A stretch of 32,242 nucleotides of DNA from Chalciporus piperatus (taxonomy: Eukaryota > Basidiomycota > Agaricomycetes > Boletales > Boletaceae). This document shows, one piece after another, positions 20,985 through 31,500 of this stretch. The notes under the pieces were generated by a model, which was not told the DNA's origin, did no database searches, and saw only the letters and a program-made list of their open reading frames with translations. A program made the translations under genes and the position numbers. The stretch spans positions 1-32,242 of the forward strand of contig JBBPTG010000263.1 in assembly GCA_038093975.1 (NCBI GenBank), given 5' to 3'. The stretch's first letter is position 1; each line of letters begins with the position of its first letter.

Positions 20985-21272
20985 ATGATGTCTAGGACCA
21001 TCATCACATCCTCCGTCACCCCCGGTGCTTCAGCGAAGCCCAGAGTGAGGCAGGTCGGCTTCGAGACAGCCGTAACCGCTGTCATTTTCGCACAAAAGCT
21101 AAAGCTTGCTGTCGCGCGTACTCATGGCAAGAGATCAGCTACTACGGCTGCACCTGTACCATCCGGTCGCTCACGATCCAAGTCGATTTCCGTCAGAGGA
21201 GCCCCGGCGGAACACGGTACGCGTACCGTGACTACGGGCGGTCTCCTCGGCATTCCCGTCGTGCCCTGTTGA
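20985..21272 (+). CDS. Small basic protein of unknown function, 95 aa
   Basis: The single-exon frame starts MMSRTIITSSVTPGASAKPR and ends GGLLGIPVVPC. The middle is rich in Arg, Lys, Ser and Thr (THGKRSATTAAPVPSGRSRSK) and looks disordered, with one short hydrophobic stretch (ETAVTAVIFAQKLKLAV). No domain is recognised. Support comes from its context: a TATA-like box, a pyrimidine-rich leader and its own intergenic space. A uORF at 20882-20935 could modulate translation. It may still be a chance ORF. Confidence 0.4.
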   Translation: MMSRTIITSSVTPGASAKPRVRQVGFETAVTAVIFAQKLKLAVARTHGKRSATTAAPVPSGRSRSKSISVRGAPAEHGTRTVTTGGLLGIPVVPC

Positions 21273-21871
21273 GAAAGACACGGTAGAGAAATGTTGCGGA
21301 GGGTTGTATTGAACGATTTGCTGGACAGGTCTGGTACTTCCAAGTCAGCTACATTTCTTGATCGTGATTGTACATCCTATTGTATAGTTGATGAAAGATG
21401 CCTCGAGTAGACCGTTACAAGTTCCAGCTTACCTGAGAGGAGACAACGGGATCACTGTAAACCCTGCCTGTAATCACCACAATTCGGAACCGTAGGATGG
21501 AAAACAGGCTAAGTCTAGGAGTCAGCCTGTGGGAAGACCAATGTAAGCGACGTTACCTGACTCAGTGACTGTGCGAGAATGACTGTATTTGTGAGCTCTC
21601 CTCAATCATGATGTTGTCCGCGAACACTGAACGTCAACTTGAATGGAATACAACACTTGAAAATACACCAAATATGCATTCTACATCTCATTTGATTCTT
21701 GCCATCATGCACTGAGGCAAAAGTCCAGGAGTCCAACCAGAGATTTCAAAGTGGAGATCGATGAGGAAACTCTGACATCTGCTCTCGGGATTCTTGAGAG
21801 GACAGTGCCTCTGAGGCGCCTTGCAGCCTGAGCAGGTATGAATATGACTTGAGATTGTGCTAAGCAAAGAA
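21273..21871. other. Intergenic, no feature seen
   Basis: About 600 bp between the convergent small ORF and the FAD-enzyme gene. It presumably holds both 3' untranslated regions. The minus frame 21688-21930 is a shadow without a domain. Confidence 0.5.
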
Positions 21872-23471
21872 CTAAGCTTCATTGGATTTACCAGCCAATC
21901 TCGCGGCTTCACGACCTGCTTTGATCCCAAAAACTGTATCCGCCGTCAGTCCACTACCTCCAGGGTAGTTATTATAGTAAAGGCCCCCGACCATCTCTCC
22001 CGTACAGAATAAGCCTTGTATGACATCTCCTTTCTCTGACAACACCCCCGCCGTCTCTGGACTGATTGCTACTCCTCCAAAAGTAAACGTGATACCACAA
22101 GCGACCTTGACAGCAAGGAAGGGTGCCTTTTCCATCGGAACCGCCCAGTTCGATTTTGGAAGTGACAGCGATGTCCTCGATGACTGTGTCGACAACCCGT
22201 CCTTGACGGCTGGATCCCATTTGAACCCCGGATGTTCTGCGCGATGTTCCCGGACAGCATGATTGTATTCAACCACCGTTCGGAGGAAGGCTTCCTTGTC
22301 TCTTAGTCCCCGCTCCGATAGTTCATCAGCTAGCTCCTCGAGGGTGGAGGTAGTAATTTTCTCAACAATACCATCCCCGTACTCCTCCTTCCGAAGATGA
22401 GGAATCATTTCCGCGTCCCACACTTGGAAGGCGCAGCCCTCTGGTTGTAATAGGATCTGCCTCCCAAACTTCGCGTAGGTATAGTTTCTGAAATCCTGGC
22501 CTTCGTCGACGAAACGCTCTCCGTTAATGTTCACCGTAATACCCAACGGATACCCTGATTTAGTGAACTGGTTGCTCAGCTCCCTGTCTCCGGCATCGGT
22601 GGGTGCATTTGCATCCCAGCAAGTACTGTGGCATCCATTCCAGTCACCGGCGAGTTTGGCGCCTACGGCTTGTGCCATTACAATCCCGTCTCCGGTGTTG
22701 TAAGGTGTTCCGCGAACCTGAACCTCGTTCAACGATTTCAAAGGATACGCCTATGCAAGCGCTCACCCGTGCATGTGTCCAATCAGGCCCTAGGTATTTG
22801 ATGCGTAGTTCTTGACTGGATTCGTAGCCTCCACACGCAAGAATGACAGCAGACGCCTTGAGACGAATGTCCTCACCGCCCTTCCGCACCACAACCCCGG
22901 CGACAGCGTCTCCCTCCTTGATAAGTTTCACTGCAGGGGTATTGAACCACAACTTCACTCCCCTCTCCTCGAGCGCTCGCAAATCCGCCTTGATTAACCC
23001 CTTACCACCGTCATCGACGCTGAGTGCCAACCCTCCCCAGAACTTCTGTCTCCCATCCACCTCGTATGCTTGTCGATGGAAAGCTAAGATGAACGGTATC
23101 TTGACCTTGTCCGCGAGCCACTGCACCGCATCCCGCGAGTTCTCCACCAAGGCCTTGACGAGTTCGGCGTTCGGCTTGTTTTCTCCGAGACGCATGATAT
23201 CGCCGACAAAGTCGTCTACAGTGTACGGTGCCACGTCTATCTTCTCTGCCTGCTCCGCAGTGACGTTGATGACGATCGGAAGGAGGTCTGCGAGTCCAGC
23301 ATGGACAGTACGATGAGCACCCGCCGTGAAATACCCATTTCCACCGACCCATTCTTCTGGCGCTTTCTCCACGATCAAGACGTTCGTACAGCCCGCCTCG
23401 ACTGCAGAGATTGCAGCGCACGCGCCTGCGTGCCCACCGCCGACTACGATGCAGTCAAAGGTCTGTTCCAT
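21872..23471 (-). CDS. FAD-dependent dehydrogenase/fumarate reductase-like flavoprotein, 516 aa
   Basis: Soluble FAD-binding-2 family oxidoreductase, closest in appearance to tricarballylate dehydrogenase (TcuA) and fumarate reductase flavoproteins. The exact substrate is unknown. Two minus-strand exons, 23471-22767 and 22717-21872 (1,551 nt), flank a 49-nt intron. The dinucleotide-binding Rossmann motif is near the start (CIVVGGGHAGACAA, residues 7-20), followed by the FAD ribose acid in LIVEKAPEEWVGGNGYFTAG. RGTPYNTGDGIVMAQAVGA follows the intron. The C-terminal FAD loop GLFCTGEMVGGLYYNNYPGG and TADTVFGIKAGREAARLA are complete. The first Met is right in front of the Rossmann strand, so the start is secure. 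No signal peptide is seen. It lies 210 bp from the stop of the upstream SDR gene on the same strand, which suggests linked metabolism. Confidence 0.88.
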
Positions 23472-23681
23472 TTGATCGGAGAGGCACGGGATAGTATCCC
23501 AGGGTTGGATGTGAAGGAAAGACCTCCGTCCGCGGATGGGAACGCATATTTGATACTTGTGATCTCCAGATCATGAGGTACAATGCCATGTATGTAGTCC
23601 GACTCAAGCTCTGTTTATTTTTATAATCTACATGCTCCACTTCCGCCGTGAGCTCCATTATTCCTCATAGGTCAAACCTAC

Positions 23682-24831
23682 TCATACTGTGGAAGGGTTG
23701 ACCGCCAAGTACCCTCCATCAATGACCAACTCCTGTCCATTCATATATGCTGCGGCAGGCGATGCAAGGTATACAGCTGTTCCAGCCATTTCTTCGGCAC
23801 TGCATAGAACGATGATGTGAATATCGCTTCATTCGTCGGAAGTACGAGCGACAGCGACTTACGTTCCTGGCCTTTTAGCAGGGACCGAGACGACAGGCAT
23901 GCCTACCGCGTCCGTTGATTCTTGTCCGGAAATGATGTCGTGCGTCATCTCACTCTCATACACGCCTGGTGCGATCGCGTTCACGCGAACTGGGATACCT
24001 CGAAGAGCGAGCTCTGTAGAGAGCATCTTTGTGAGGTGTGACGCAGCGGCCTTCGAGCTGTTGTAGCAGAACTACATAATTCCACATCATCGTATTGAGA
24101 GGGCTCAGCCATGCCAAAGGAAAAATAGATTTCGTACATGTCTCTGTGCAAGCTTGGTCAGCCCACTTATGCTCGTGATGTTGATCACATTCGACGTAAA
24201 TCCAGGCTTATCCTGCGATCCCTTGGCGAGCAAGTCCAAGAAAGCGGTGGTCATAAAGTAGACGGAGAACGTGTTGACGGCATACAGCGCAGACCATTGC
24301 TCGAACGATTCGTTGTTGAAGAGATACGGGCCTAGTTCTTCTGCTTTCTTGGGTGCGGTGGTTGAAGGCTTGTTAAGTTCTGGGGAGAGGGGACCAGATT
24401 GGCCAGCGCTGACAGGAATCAGTCTGTGATCGGGGAGGAAAGACACGACGAGCGATAATCCATACTTGTTCACAAGAATGTGGAGCTTCCCTTCATCTCT
24501 CTTCAGCTCCTCGACGACCTTTTGGATATCTTCCTTGTTCGTGGAATCCATCTGTAGGCTGATATCGACATTAGACAATCGGATGACGTCCAGATCAAAG
24601 AACTACGCACGGAATCATGTTGCCCATGGTATCTGTCTTGCTGTTGTTCCAAGACTCTGTGGTTTTCTGGAGGACCTCAGTCCTCCGTCCGGTGATGTAC
24701 ACACGCGCCCCGTTGGCGGCCAACCCCTGAGCGATCATGAGGCCAATACCGGTGCCGCCCCCTGTGACGAGAGCAACGAGGCCCTTGAGATCGTAAAGTT
24801 TTTCCAAGGTGAATTGGGCGGGGGATGTCAT
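23682..24831 (-). CDS. Short-chain dehydrogenase/reductase (SDR), 302 aa
   Basis: Classical NAD(P)(H)-dependent SDR; the substrate is unknown. Five minus-strand exons: 24831-24607, 24551-24466, 24408-24138, 24071-23863 and 23799-23682 (909 nt). The cofactor motif TGGGTGIG is at residues 23-30. NNAG (103-106) is formed only by splicing exon 2 to exon 3. Catalytic Ser is in NITSISG (183 or 185), and Tyr197/Lys201 form YNSSK. The C-terminal end includes [23 protein letters not shown] ~25-residue insertion (about 107-135, Pro/Ser-rich) follows NNAG. The ITGRRTE after the second strand suggests NADPH rather than NADH preference (inference). It sits directly upstream of the FAD enzyme on the same strand. 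Confidence 0.9.
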
Positions 24832-25182
24832 GATAGATGTGGGATCGATGCGGGGGAGGATCTGAGGTGTTCAAGGTCACGGAAGAAATGTCGGTCCGAG
24901 CGGACGGGAACTGTCAATGCCATTCCGTCGACAGCCGCTGATCTCACAATAGTGACCAGATTGTACATTCTAAGGATGCAAAGAACACTTCATGCTTTAC
25001 AATTATCGATACACTACCAGATACACTACCAACTTTACATCAGTACATGTTCCAAATCAACAAACAACAGAGTCCAAACCAACTTCGAGGCTGTGATATT
25101 ACAACGGGCCAGGGAGTAAGCGGGCCATTCGTGCAGAGTATTATGAGTTAAACGTCACGGGGTCACCGTATCTTCCACTTCA
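24832..25182. other. Intergenic, SDR promoter region
   Basis: 351 bp between the SDR start and the next F-box gene's stop. GATACACTACCA is duplicated in tandem with a one-base variation at about 25006-25031. Nothing else is recognised. Confidence 0.45.
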
Positions 25183-26587
25183 TCATTCAACCCAACAGGC
25201 AACGGGGATTACCGCGTCGCCGACTTTTATAGACTTCAATGTGGAAAGTTGTGATGCAAGTCCAAAGAGCAACGATGGCTCGACCCAGCGACCCTCTACC
25301 ATTAAGCTGTGGAGAGAGGTCTCGTAGAGCCTAGGATATAGGGTATCGAGACATGCCGGCAAGCCGGCGAAAGATCCATAAGGGTGATCAAATGAATCGA
25401 GCATGTGGGCGCGTTGGTCTTGCAAGAATAGATTCTTGAGCATGGGGGTGGAGAGTCGAGAAAGTATCGTCATGAGTTCAGACGGAATATCCGTCTGTTC
25501 ATTGTCCACACACAGTGACAATGATTCAAGGAAAGGCAAAGCGACGTCATTATCGCCAAGTCGAGGCATCCGCAAATGCAACGTCCGCGCTATCGCCGTC
25601 TTGTCCCGAATGCAGAGTCTGAGATCCCGAATCCGGGAGGAGACCTGTAGCATTGACAGAATCTCATTGATGGCTTCTGACCCGCGAGTAAACCCGTGAT
25701 GGGTGTAGTCTAGGAACACCAGGTTTCCAAAGAGTGCGGGAAGCCATGTCAACCGCACGCCTTCCAACGTTACGCGTGCGAGTCGAGGCGCAAAGCCACC
25801 AAAGAGGCTGAACTCTTTGGTATCGTCGTTTTGGGGGTATCGAAGGGTGAGGGACTCGAGCTTCACAGCTTCTATGGTACGATGGGAATGTGGGTCCCCC
25901 GGATTGGGAGATCGATGGTCCCAAAGATAGGAAGCAGGCCGACAGTAGGGTCCGAGAGCGGCGTTCCAGAGGTATGGAGTGTACGAGTCGAAATGGATAT
26001 CGAGAGACCTCCAGGCAGAAACATAGGGTGCAAGGAGGTGCATTTGAAGTGCGACAGTGTCTATATCATATGAGGCGTCTGAGCGAGAATCTGAGGCGAG
26101 TGTGACATCGAGGGTGCATGATCGTGCACGACGGGCGCGTTCTTTCCACATTTGCAAATTCGAACGAGGGGAAAGTGTTACAAGTCGCCAGAGGGAGCGT
26201 GCATGCAACGCGATCGCTCTCCAAGAATGACACACATGAGACACGAGGACGAGGAACATCACGTCATCAACAGCGCCGAGTGCGAAAACATGCGCGAGGA
26301 GTTCGGGCGGGAGAAGGTGGATGGGGTGCGTAGGGACGTTAGAGTTCAATGTGTGATAGAGCGAGATTGTCATGGAAGGGCGTGATATCATCATGGAGGC
26401 ATTATTTGGGGCCTCGAATGTCGTGGCGAGCGCAACGTGAGAGTGGCGGTTCGTACGGTCTGTGAAAAGTGTCCGGCATTCCTTTCCATCTGTTTGAGGC
26501 CTCGTAGAGAGGTCAGCATTCTCAGAAACGGTAGCTGGTCGAATATACTCACTGTTCGAGTCGTACCTTATCCTGAAGAGCCTTCAT
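25183..26587 (-). CDS. F-box protein with leucine-rich C-terminus, about 450 aa
   Basis: Probable substrate receptor of an SCF ubiquitin ligase. The main exon is 26500-25183. I add a 35-nt first exon, 26587-26553, joined across a 52-nt intron (GTGAGT...ACGAG), because the frame upstream of the Met at 26394 stays open and protein-like (GKECRTLFTDRTNR) and the sum is divisible by three (1,353 nt). The F-box is at about residues 70-115: PIHLLPPELLAHVFALGA, VSHVCHSWRAIALHARSLW. Leucine-rich segments follow (VKLESLTLRYPQ, RLARVTLEGVRL, SSRIRDLRLCI, PFLESLSLCV, LSTLKSIKVGD), irregular LRR-like units common in agaric F-box proteins. If the first exon is wrong, the protein starts at 26394 and has 403 residues. 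It is not similar to the F-box gene at 4334-6070 beyond the F-box. Confidence 0.82.
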
Positions 26588-27664
26588 GAAGGAACGAGTG
26601 AGGACCAACTCACGGCGGCGAGACCGCCTGAGTGTCGCAGGCATGCCCGTGGGGCGTCAAGATCAAAGATTGAGAGTGAAATATACATGCGCCGAGATTT
26701 TTATGGGTGCAAATGGACGACTTCTTAGCCACAGGGGCTGTCAAACTGAACATAGCACCGGCAAAGGTCGGGCCCGGGCGAGAAAAGAGCAACCAAACAT
26801 AGTTTGGGTTGATCTGGCAACTGGGTGAGACAACAGGAGCATGCGACACAATTGCATCCTCCACTTTCATGGTTTCACCGCGGCATCCGTTGGACCGTTG
26901 CGGCGGCTGTGTGGTACCAGTGTGAATGACATCAAATATGGAGAACTCGAGACAGCTGCCAGGCCGGGGAGATGCCGGCGTAATTCCGAGTCCGGTCATG
27001 GAAAGGTCCGTCGACGCAGTGCATTGCTTTTGTTCTTTCGAGCAGTGAACAAAGCGAGAACGACGTAACTGGCTCGCAACAGCGCATTGAAAAGGCAAAC
27101 AAGAGGCTAATCTCGGCTCCAGATCCAAGCCGGAGTTTGAAAACCTACCAAAACAAAAAACACACTCGGTTCTACACGCCCAAATCTTCAAGGCAGTTAC
27201 CTAACATATGCCGAAATTTCCTGAGAGTACCTCAACATAGCACCAAACAAGTCATTATACAGCGCCGCAGGTACATTTGCGCGCATGGCCGTCAGTCGTC
27301 AACATGTGTACATACAGTATTGGTTGACCGCCTGAGGTTCACCTGAGGTCCCCAACGCCACTGAGAACCCATGGGACACTATGGTGCGAAGGTCCGGTAA
27401 CCATGTTTGCATGATATCATAGCACCGAGGCTTGCCCGACACTGGGGAAAACACATGGGCGACATCATGTCCTTTGTCTCTGGGGTGTCGGATGTACGTC
27501 CGTGAAGTGCATGTTCAAGCATCAGACGTGTTTCTGATAGCAGTATGGACATGCACAATGATCCGTGACAAGGCGAAACATGTACATAGGATGAGCAAGT
27601 CGGGCGAGGCAGTAGGAAGCAATGCAAGACACGATAATCCATTACAACGACTAGCGTACATAAA
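26588..27664. other. About 1.1 kb without a supported gene
   Basis: Upstream region of the F-box gene. A minus frame is open from 27191 to 26610 (193 codons), but it is rich in Cys and Ser, has no recognised domain and no splice context. The remaining short open frames overlap each other. No repeat structure stands out. Confidence 0.45.
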
Positions 27665-28381
27665 TCAAGGAACACTCGAACAGAGTGATACAGAGAAGAA
27701 GTATTCGACACTACTCCTTAGCTCCTGGAAAATAAACCAACGAACAGCCTCCGGTGTCTGAGCCTCTCGCAACTCATGGAGCCCCGCATCCCCCAACCAA
27801 CTGGAGATAAATGTTCCGTCCATGTTGATCCTTGGGTCCCAACAAGTCCATTCTCCACAGGGAAACGAGGGGAAAACCGCGACAAAGGCCATCCAAAAAA
27901 AGTCCTGCATTAAGCTGCAACATGGCTCCTGGTTTTCGTGCCTGCGCAGCTCAACGAGAACTTGCTGAATGTCAATCAGAAGGGAATTCCAATCGTGTGC
28001 CTTTCGAAAGTCGAAGGTCCCTGCCAATGGAAGGAAAGGAAACATGTTCTATTGGCGGTGAATGAATGAGCACAGGTTCCGGTGGTGGAACAAGGATACT
28101 CGCCAATGAAGGACGCAAGTCAGCATGCTTGTGTTGTATCTTGTTACTGGGAAGGCTGTGTTCTTCCCCGATGACTGGGTAAAGATGACCTCTTAGGTTG
28201 TCGGGAAGTTTGATAGAGATTTCGATTGGCTGGAACACTGATGAGCGACTTGGAGGCAGAGAGTGGGATTATGCATAACGCACGACTTGGGGTGGCAAGA
28301 ATGTGACAATCCCGGAGAACTGAATGGCCAGAAAAAATGGTTCAACTCCATAGCCGTCATCGGATTGGTGGGTTTCCGCAA
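27665..28381 (-). CDS. Unidentified minus-strand open region next to the LINE 3' end
   Basis: Three overlapping minus frames look partly protein-like: 28381-28193, 28238-27972 (FQPIEISIKLPDNLRGHLYP, then a Pro-rich stretch) and 28045-27665 (LLIDIQQVLVELRRHENQ, then CSLMQDFFWMAFVAVFPSFP). The change from the second to the third frame near 28030 has no obvious splice pair. I recognise no family. It could be a decayed gene or a 3' relic of another mobile element. The boundaries are those of the open frames, not of a gene model. Confidence 0.25.
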
Positions 28382-28464
28382 AAACAGTTGTTGGCATTGA
28401 TGAACAGGACTCCAAGTTGGATGGATGGGCAGACGAAAATGAGGTGGTGAGAACTCCTTGAATC

Positions 28465-28480
28465 GAATGAATGAATGATT
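28465..28480 (-). repeat. Short (ATTC)n tail at the LINE 3' end
   Basis: Read on the minus strand, downstream of the LINE stop codon, the sequence ends in about three copies of ATTC after about 78 bp of trailer. Non-LTR elements often end in a short A-rich or simple repeat, so this is a candidate 3' terminus. No target-site duplication can be tested because the 5' end is outside the window. Confidence 0.45.
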
Positions 28481-28558
28481 ATTTGGCTAACTACGCCTAT
28501 TACATAAGCTCAGGTGAAGGACCACCTCGTTAGCTCAATGAGAAATGTCAAGGGGAAA

Positions 28559-31500
28559 CTAAAGTAAGGACTGTAGGTGTTCTGGCAAGAATACATGAAG
28601 AGCACTGTCAGTAGAGGAGAAATGCTGACTTGCACGAAGTCGTCGACGATAGGTTCCCCACAAATGACCCGCAGCACGAATTGCATGAGTATGCCATACA
28701 CCAGCGAGAGCCGCAGATAAGCGACATGGCAAAGGTGCGACACGATCTATCGGGGGGACGAGGCCCAAATAGTATCGTGATAGGTATTGCGGCCATACAG
28801 GTGCATCCTCAAAAAGCCGACGAGTGGCGTCGAGCAGAAGGTCTCGTGACGGAGGAGGAACATCACGAAGGAGGGTAGTGACCTCTGCGAGCACGTCATG
28901 GCGATGAGAGTCCCGAATGCCGGCGAAAGATGGGCACGCAACGAAGATATGATGAATCGTTGCTTTCGCGGCACAGCCAGAATGACACCAAGGGGAAGTG
29001 TCACCCAGTCGACGGAAGCGCACGTCGGGGCTGTCTAGCTGAGAAGATCGGGCGTATAGCTGTACTTCCGTAGAGTAAGCAGAAGTAGCGTGCACGTAGC
29101 TGTATGGGGGCGGTGCATGGAGGTCGTACAGTTCGCGAGCAAGGGTTTGTGAGGGCCGAAAATCGCGACGATGCGCACAATGGGCGGATAGGAGAGTTTC
29201 AAAAGTTCTCGCTACATCAGATTCGACGAAACCTAGAGATGAATGAAATAGAACGTAAGGGTCCATAGTGAAGGTAGGCAAAGGCAAGGGGATAGGAGGC
29301 AATGAGGAGTGTTGTGCGGACGATGCGAGGCGATCCACATAGGTGTTAGCGACGGATAGGGAAGATGTATCCGAAGTGTGTGCACGGACATGGGTGAGAG
29401 TAGGACGAAGATGGAGGGGAATACGATGAAGAATGCTGAGTAACCAACGATAAAGGGAACGAGCCGGGTTGGAGCGGAGGAGCATTAGCGTTGAGGAGTC
29501 TGGGTCGGAAAGCGCGGAAATAAGGTTGACGGAGGTCAGATGATCTGTGGCGATGGTGACCGGCGAAACACTGGAGGAGGTTGAAAACGAGAAAAGGTAG
29601 GCCACTACCAACGCATAAACTTCTGCGTGTAAAATGGAATAGGAGCGAGCAGGGAAAGGGAGACTGGCGAGTATCGTAGATGTGGAAGAGGAAGTGGCGA
29701 AGGTGAGGCGACGGTGGGTGAAAAGATCAGGGGAAGCAGGGAACATAGAGCCGTCTGTAGCGATTAGTGCAGATGAATGTTCATGGGAGAGAGGGGGAAG
29801 GGAAGAGAAAGATGTAAGAGCTTGTATGGCGTTTTCGGCGGCAATTTGACGCGCTGAAGGAGGAACAGTAAGGGTTGAAGGTGAAGTCTGTAGAAGATGC
29901 GATAAACGCAATGGTTGCAGCCAAGCGTAGATCTGATCCCAATTGCTAGCAGCGGGCGTAAAACGAGTGAGAGCTGGTGCCTTTGGGTCAACATGGAACA
30001 AGGATAGAGAGGGATAAGGGTGGGGCTGCCAAGCACCAAGATCATGCATGGTGTGAAAACCGGCGTGAGCGAGATTAGAGATGACGTTGGGAGGCGGAGC
30101 AGAGGGTGACAGTTTGGCGACATGGCGAATACCGACTTGTCCTGTAGAAAGATAGGATTGATCAGTGCGCAAGATGGACATGTCTACCATTCTTAATGCG
30201 TCGTGGGCCACGATCCAGGTCCAAGGCAGGGTGCGCGAGGAACGAAGAAAGGAGCGCGAAGTGGTAGGTGATTGTAACGGGTCGCGACAGTTGTTTAACG
30301 TGCAACACCAGTCTGCCCAGGTGATTTCTGCGAGGGTTCGGAAAAGGGGAACATGGTGATTGAGGTCACGGAGGAGTCCTGTTACCGCAGCTATATAATT
30401 CAACCTAGAGATGGAGGGGAAACCGAAACCCCCAAGAGATAGTGGTAAACATAGAAGGTCAGCATTAAAGTGAAACGGAAAGCGTAAGTACTCATGAACG
30501 CGCGTCGCTAGGTTGTTGTCTAGCTGACGTGCGTCCGCTGGTCGCAGTGGTTGATAAGCCAGTCGAGGGCGTATGCGGGACACGAGAATCTGGGAAATGG
30601 TGCGGCGAAGTAAAGTTAGTGGTAAACGGGTGCGCAGAGGAGGAAATTTGAAGTTAGTGAGCATGTTCGCGAGGACATCCGCTTGACGATCGGGGTCGTT
30701 AACCTCAGTGCGCAAGAACTCTACGTGATCAGTGACGACACGGACGGGCTTGCGGATAACCTCGGGAGAGGAGAGGCAGTCAGGGTTTATGGAGTCCATC
30801 AATGTCTCTTGTGGGGAAAGAGGAGTGTTGTGAAACCATGCGAGCGACTTGGTCCACGCGGTAATCCATCCATAGGCGGCTTGGAACCGTTCGAGAGCCA
30901 AACAGGAACGGTTGAGTGACTGGAGGGAAGAGGCGAAAAATAGCGAGTCATCCATGGCCTCGAGCATAGTGATGTCTAACGAAGAAGTATGGGGTGGTAG
31001 ATGAGGCGTGTGTTTGATGGATGAAGAAACCCGTAGGCAACCCGGGTCTGTGGAAGAAAGATCGCTGATCCAGCGGCTTCCGAGGCTCGTAGTGAGGGTA
31101 GACTTGAGGGGAGATAAAGGTCCACCTTGCTTGGTTACGCCAGAGACGACGAAGGTGGGAGTGAGGCCATGAGCGGTCTTGATACGATATGGCACGTTGG
31201 ATTGGGCGGAGTGATCAAAGTCGATGATGGCCTCCGGAAAGCCATATGCACGCAAGGCATCGTAGAATCCTTCCGGCTCCAACCGGTCGAATCCTTTCAT
31301 TTGATCACGTCGTAGAGCAAAGATAGGAGTGTGAGTGCGGTTAGACCAACACTCGAGCTGTGACAGAAAGGAGAGTAAGTCACGAGCCTGAACCCCCGGC
31401 TGTGTGGCGATTTGTCCAGCAGGAACAATGCCCATCTTTGCGACGTAGGGCATCATTCGATAGTTGAGCCATGCGTAAGCAAGGTTCATGAGAAGGTTGC

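Noticed and set aside
26610..27191. 193-codon minus-strand open frame
   Set aside because: It has no domain, unusual Cys/Ser richness and no intron structure although neighbours have introns; likely chance, lying in the F-box upstream region.
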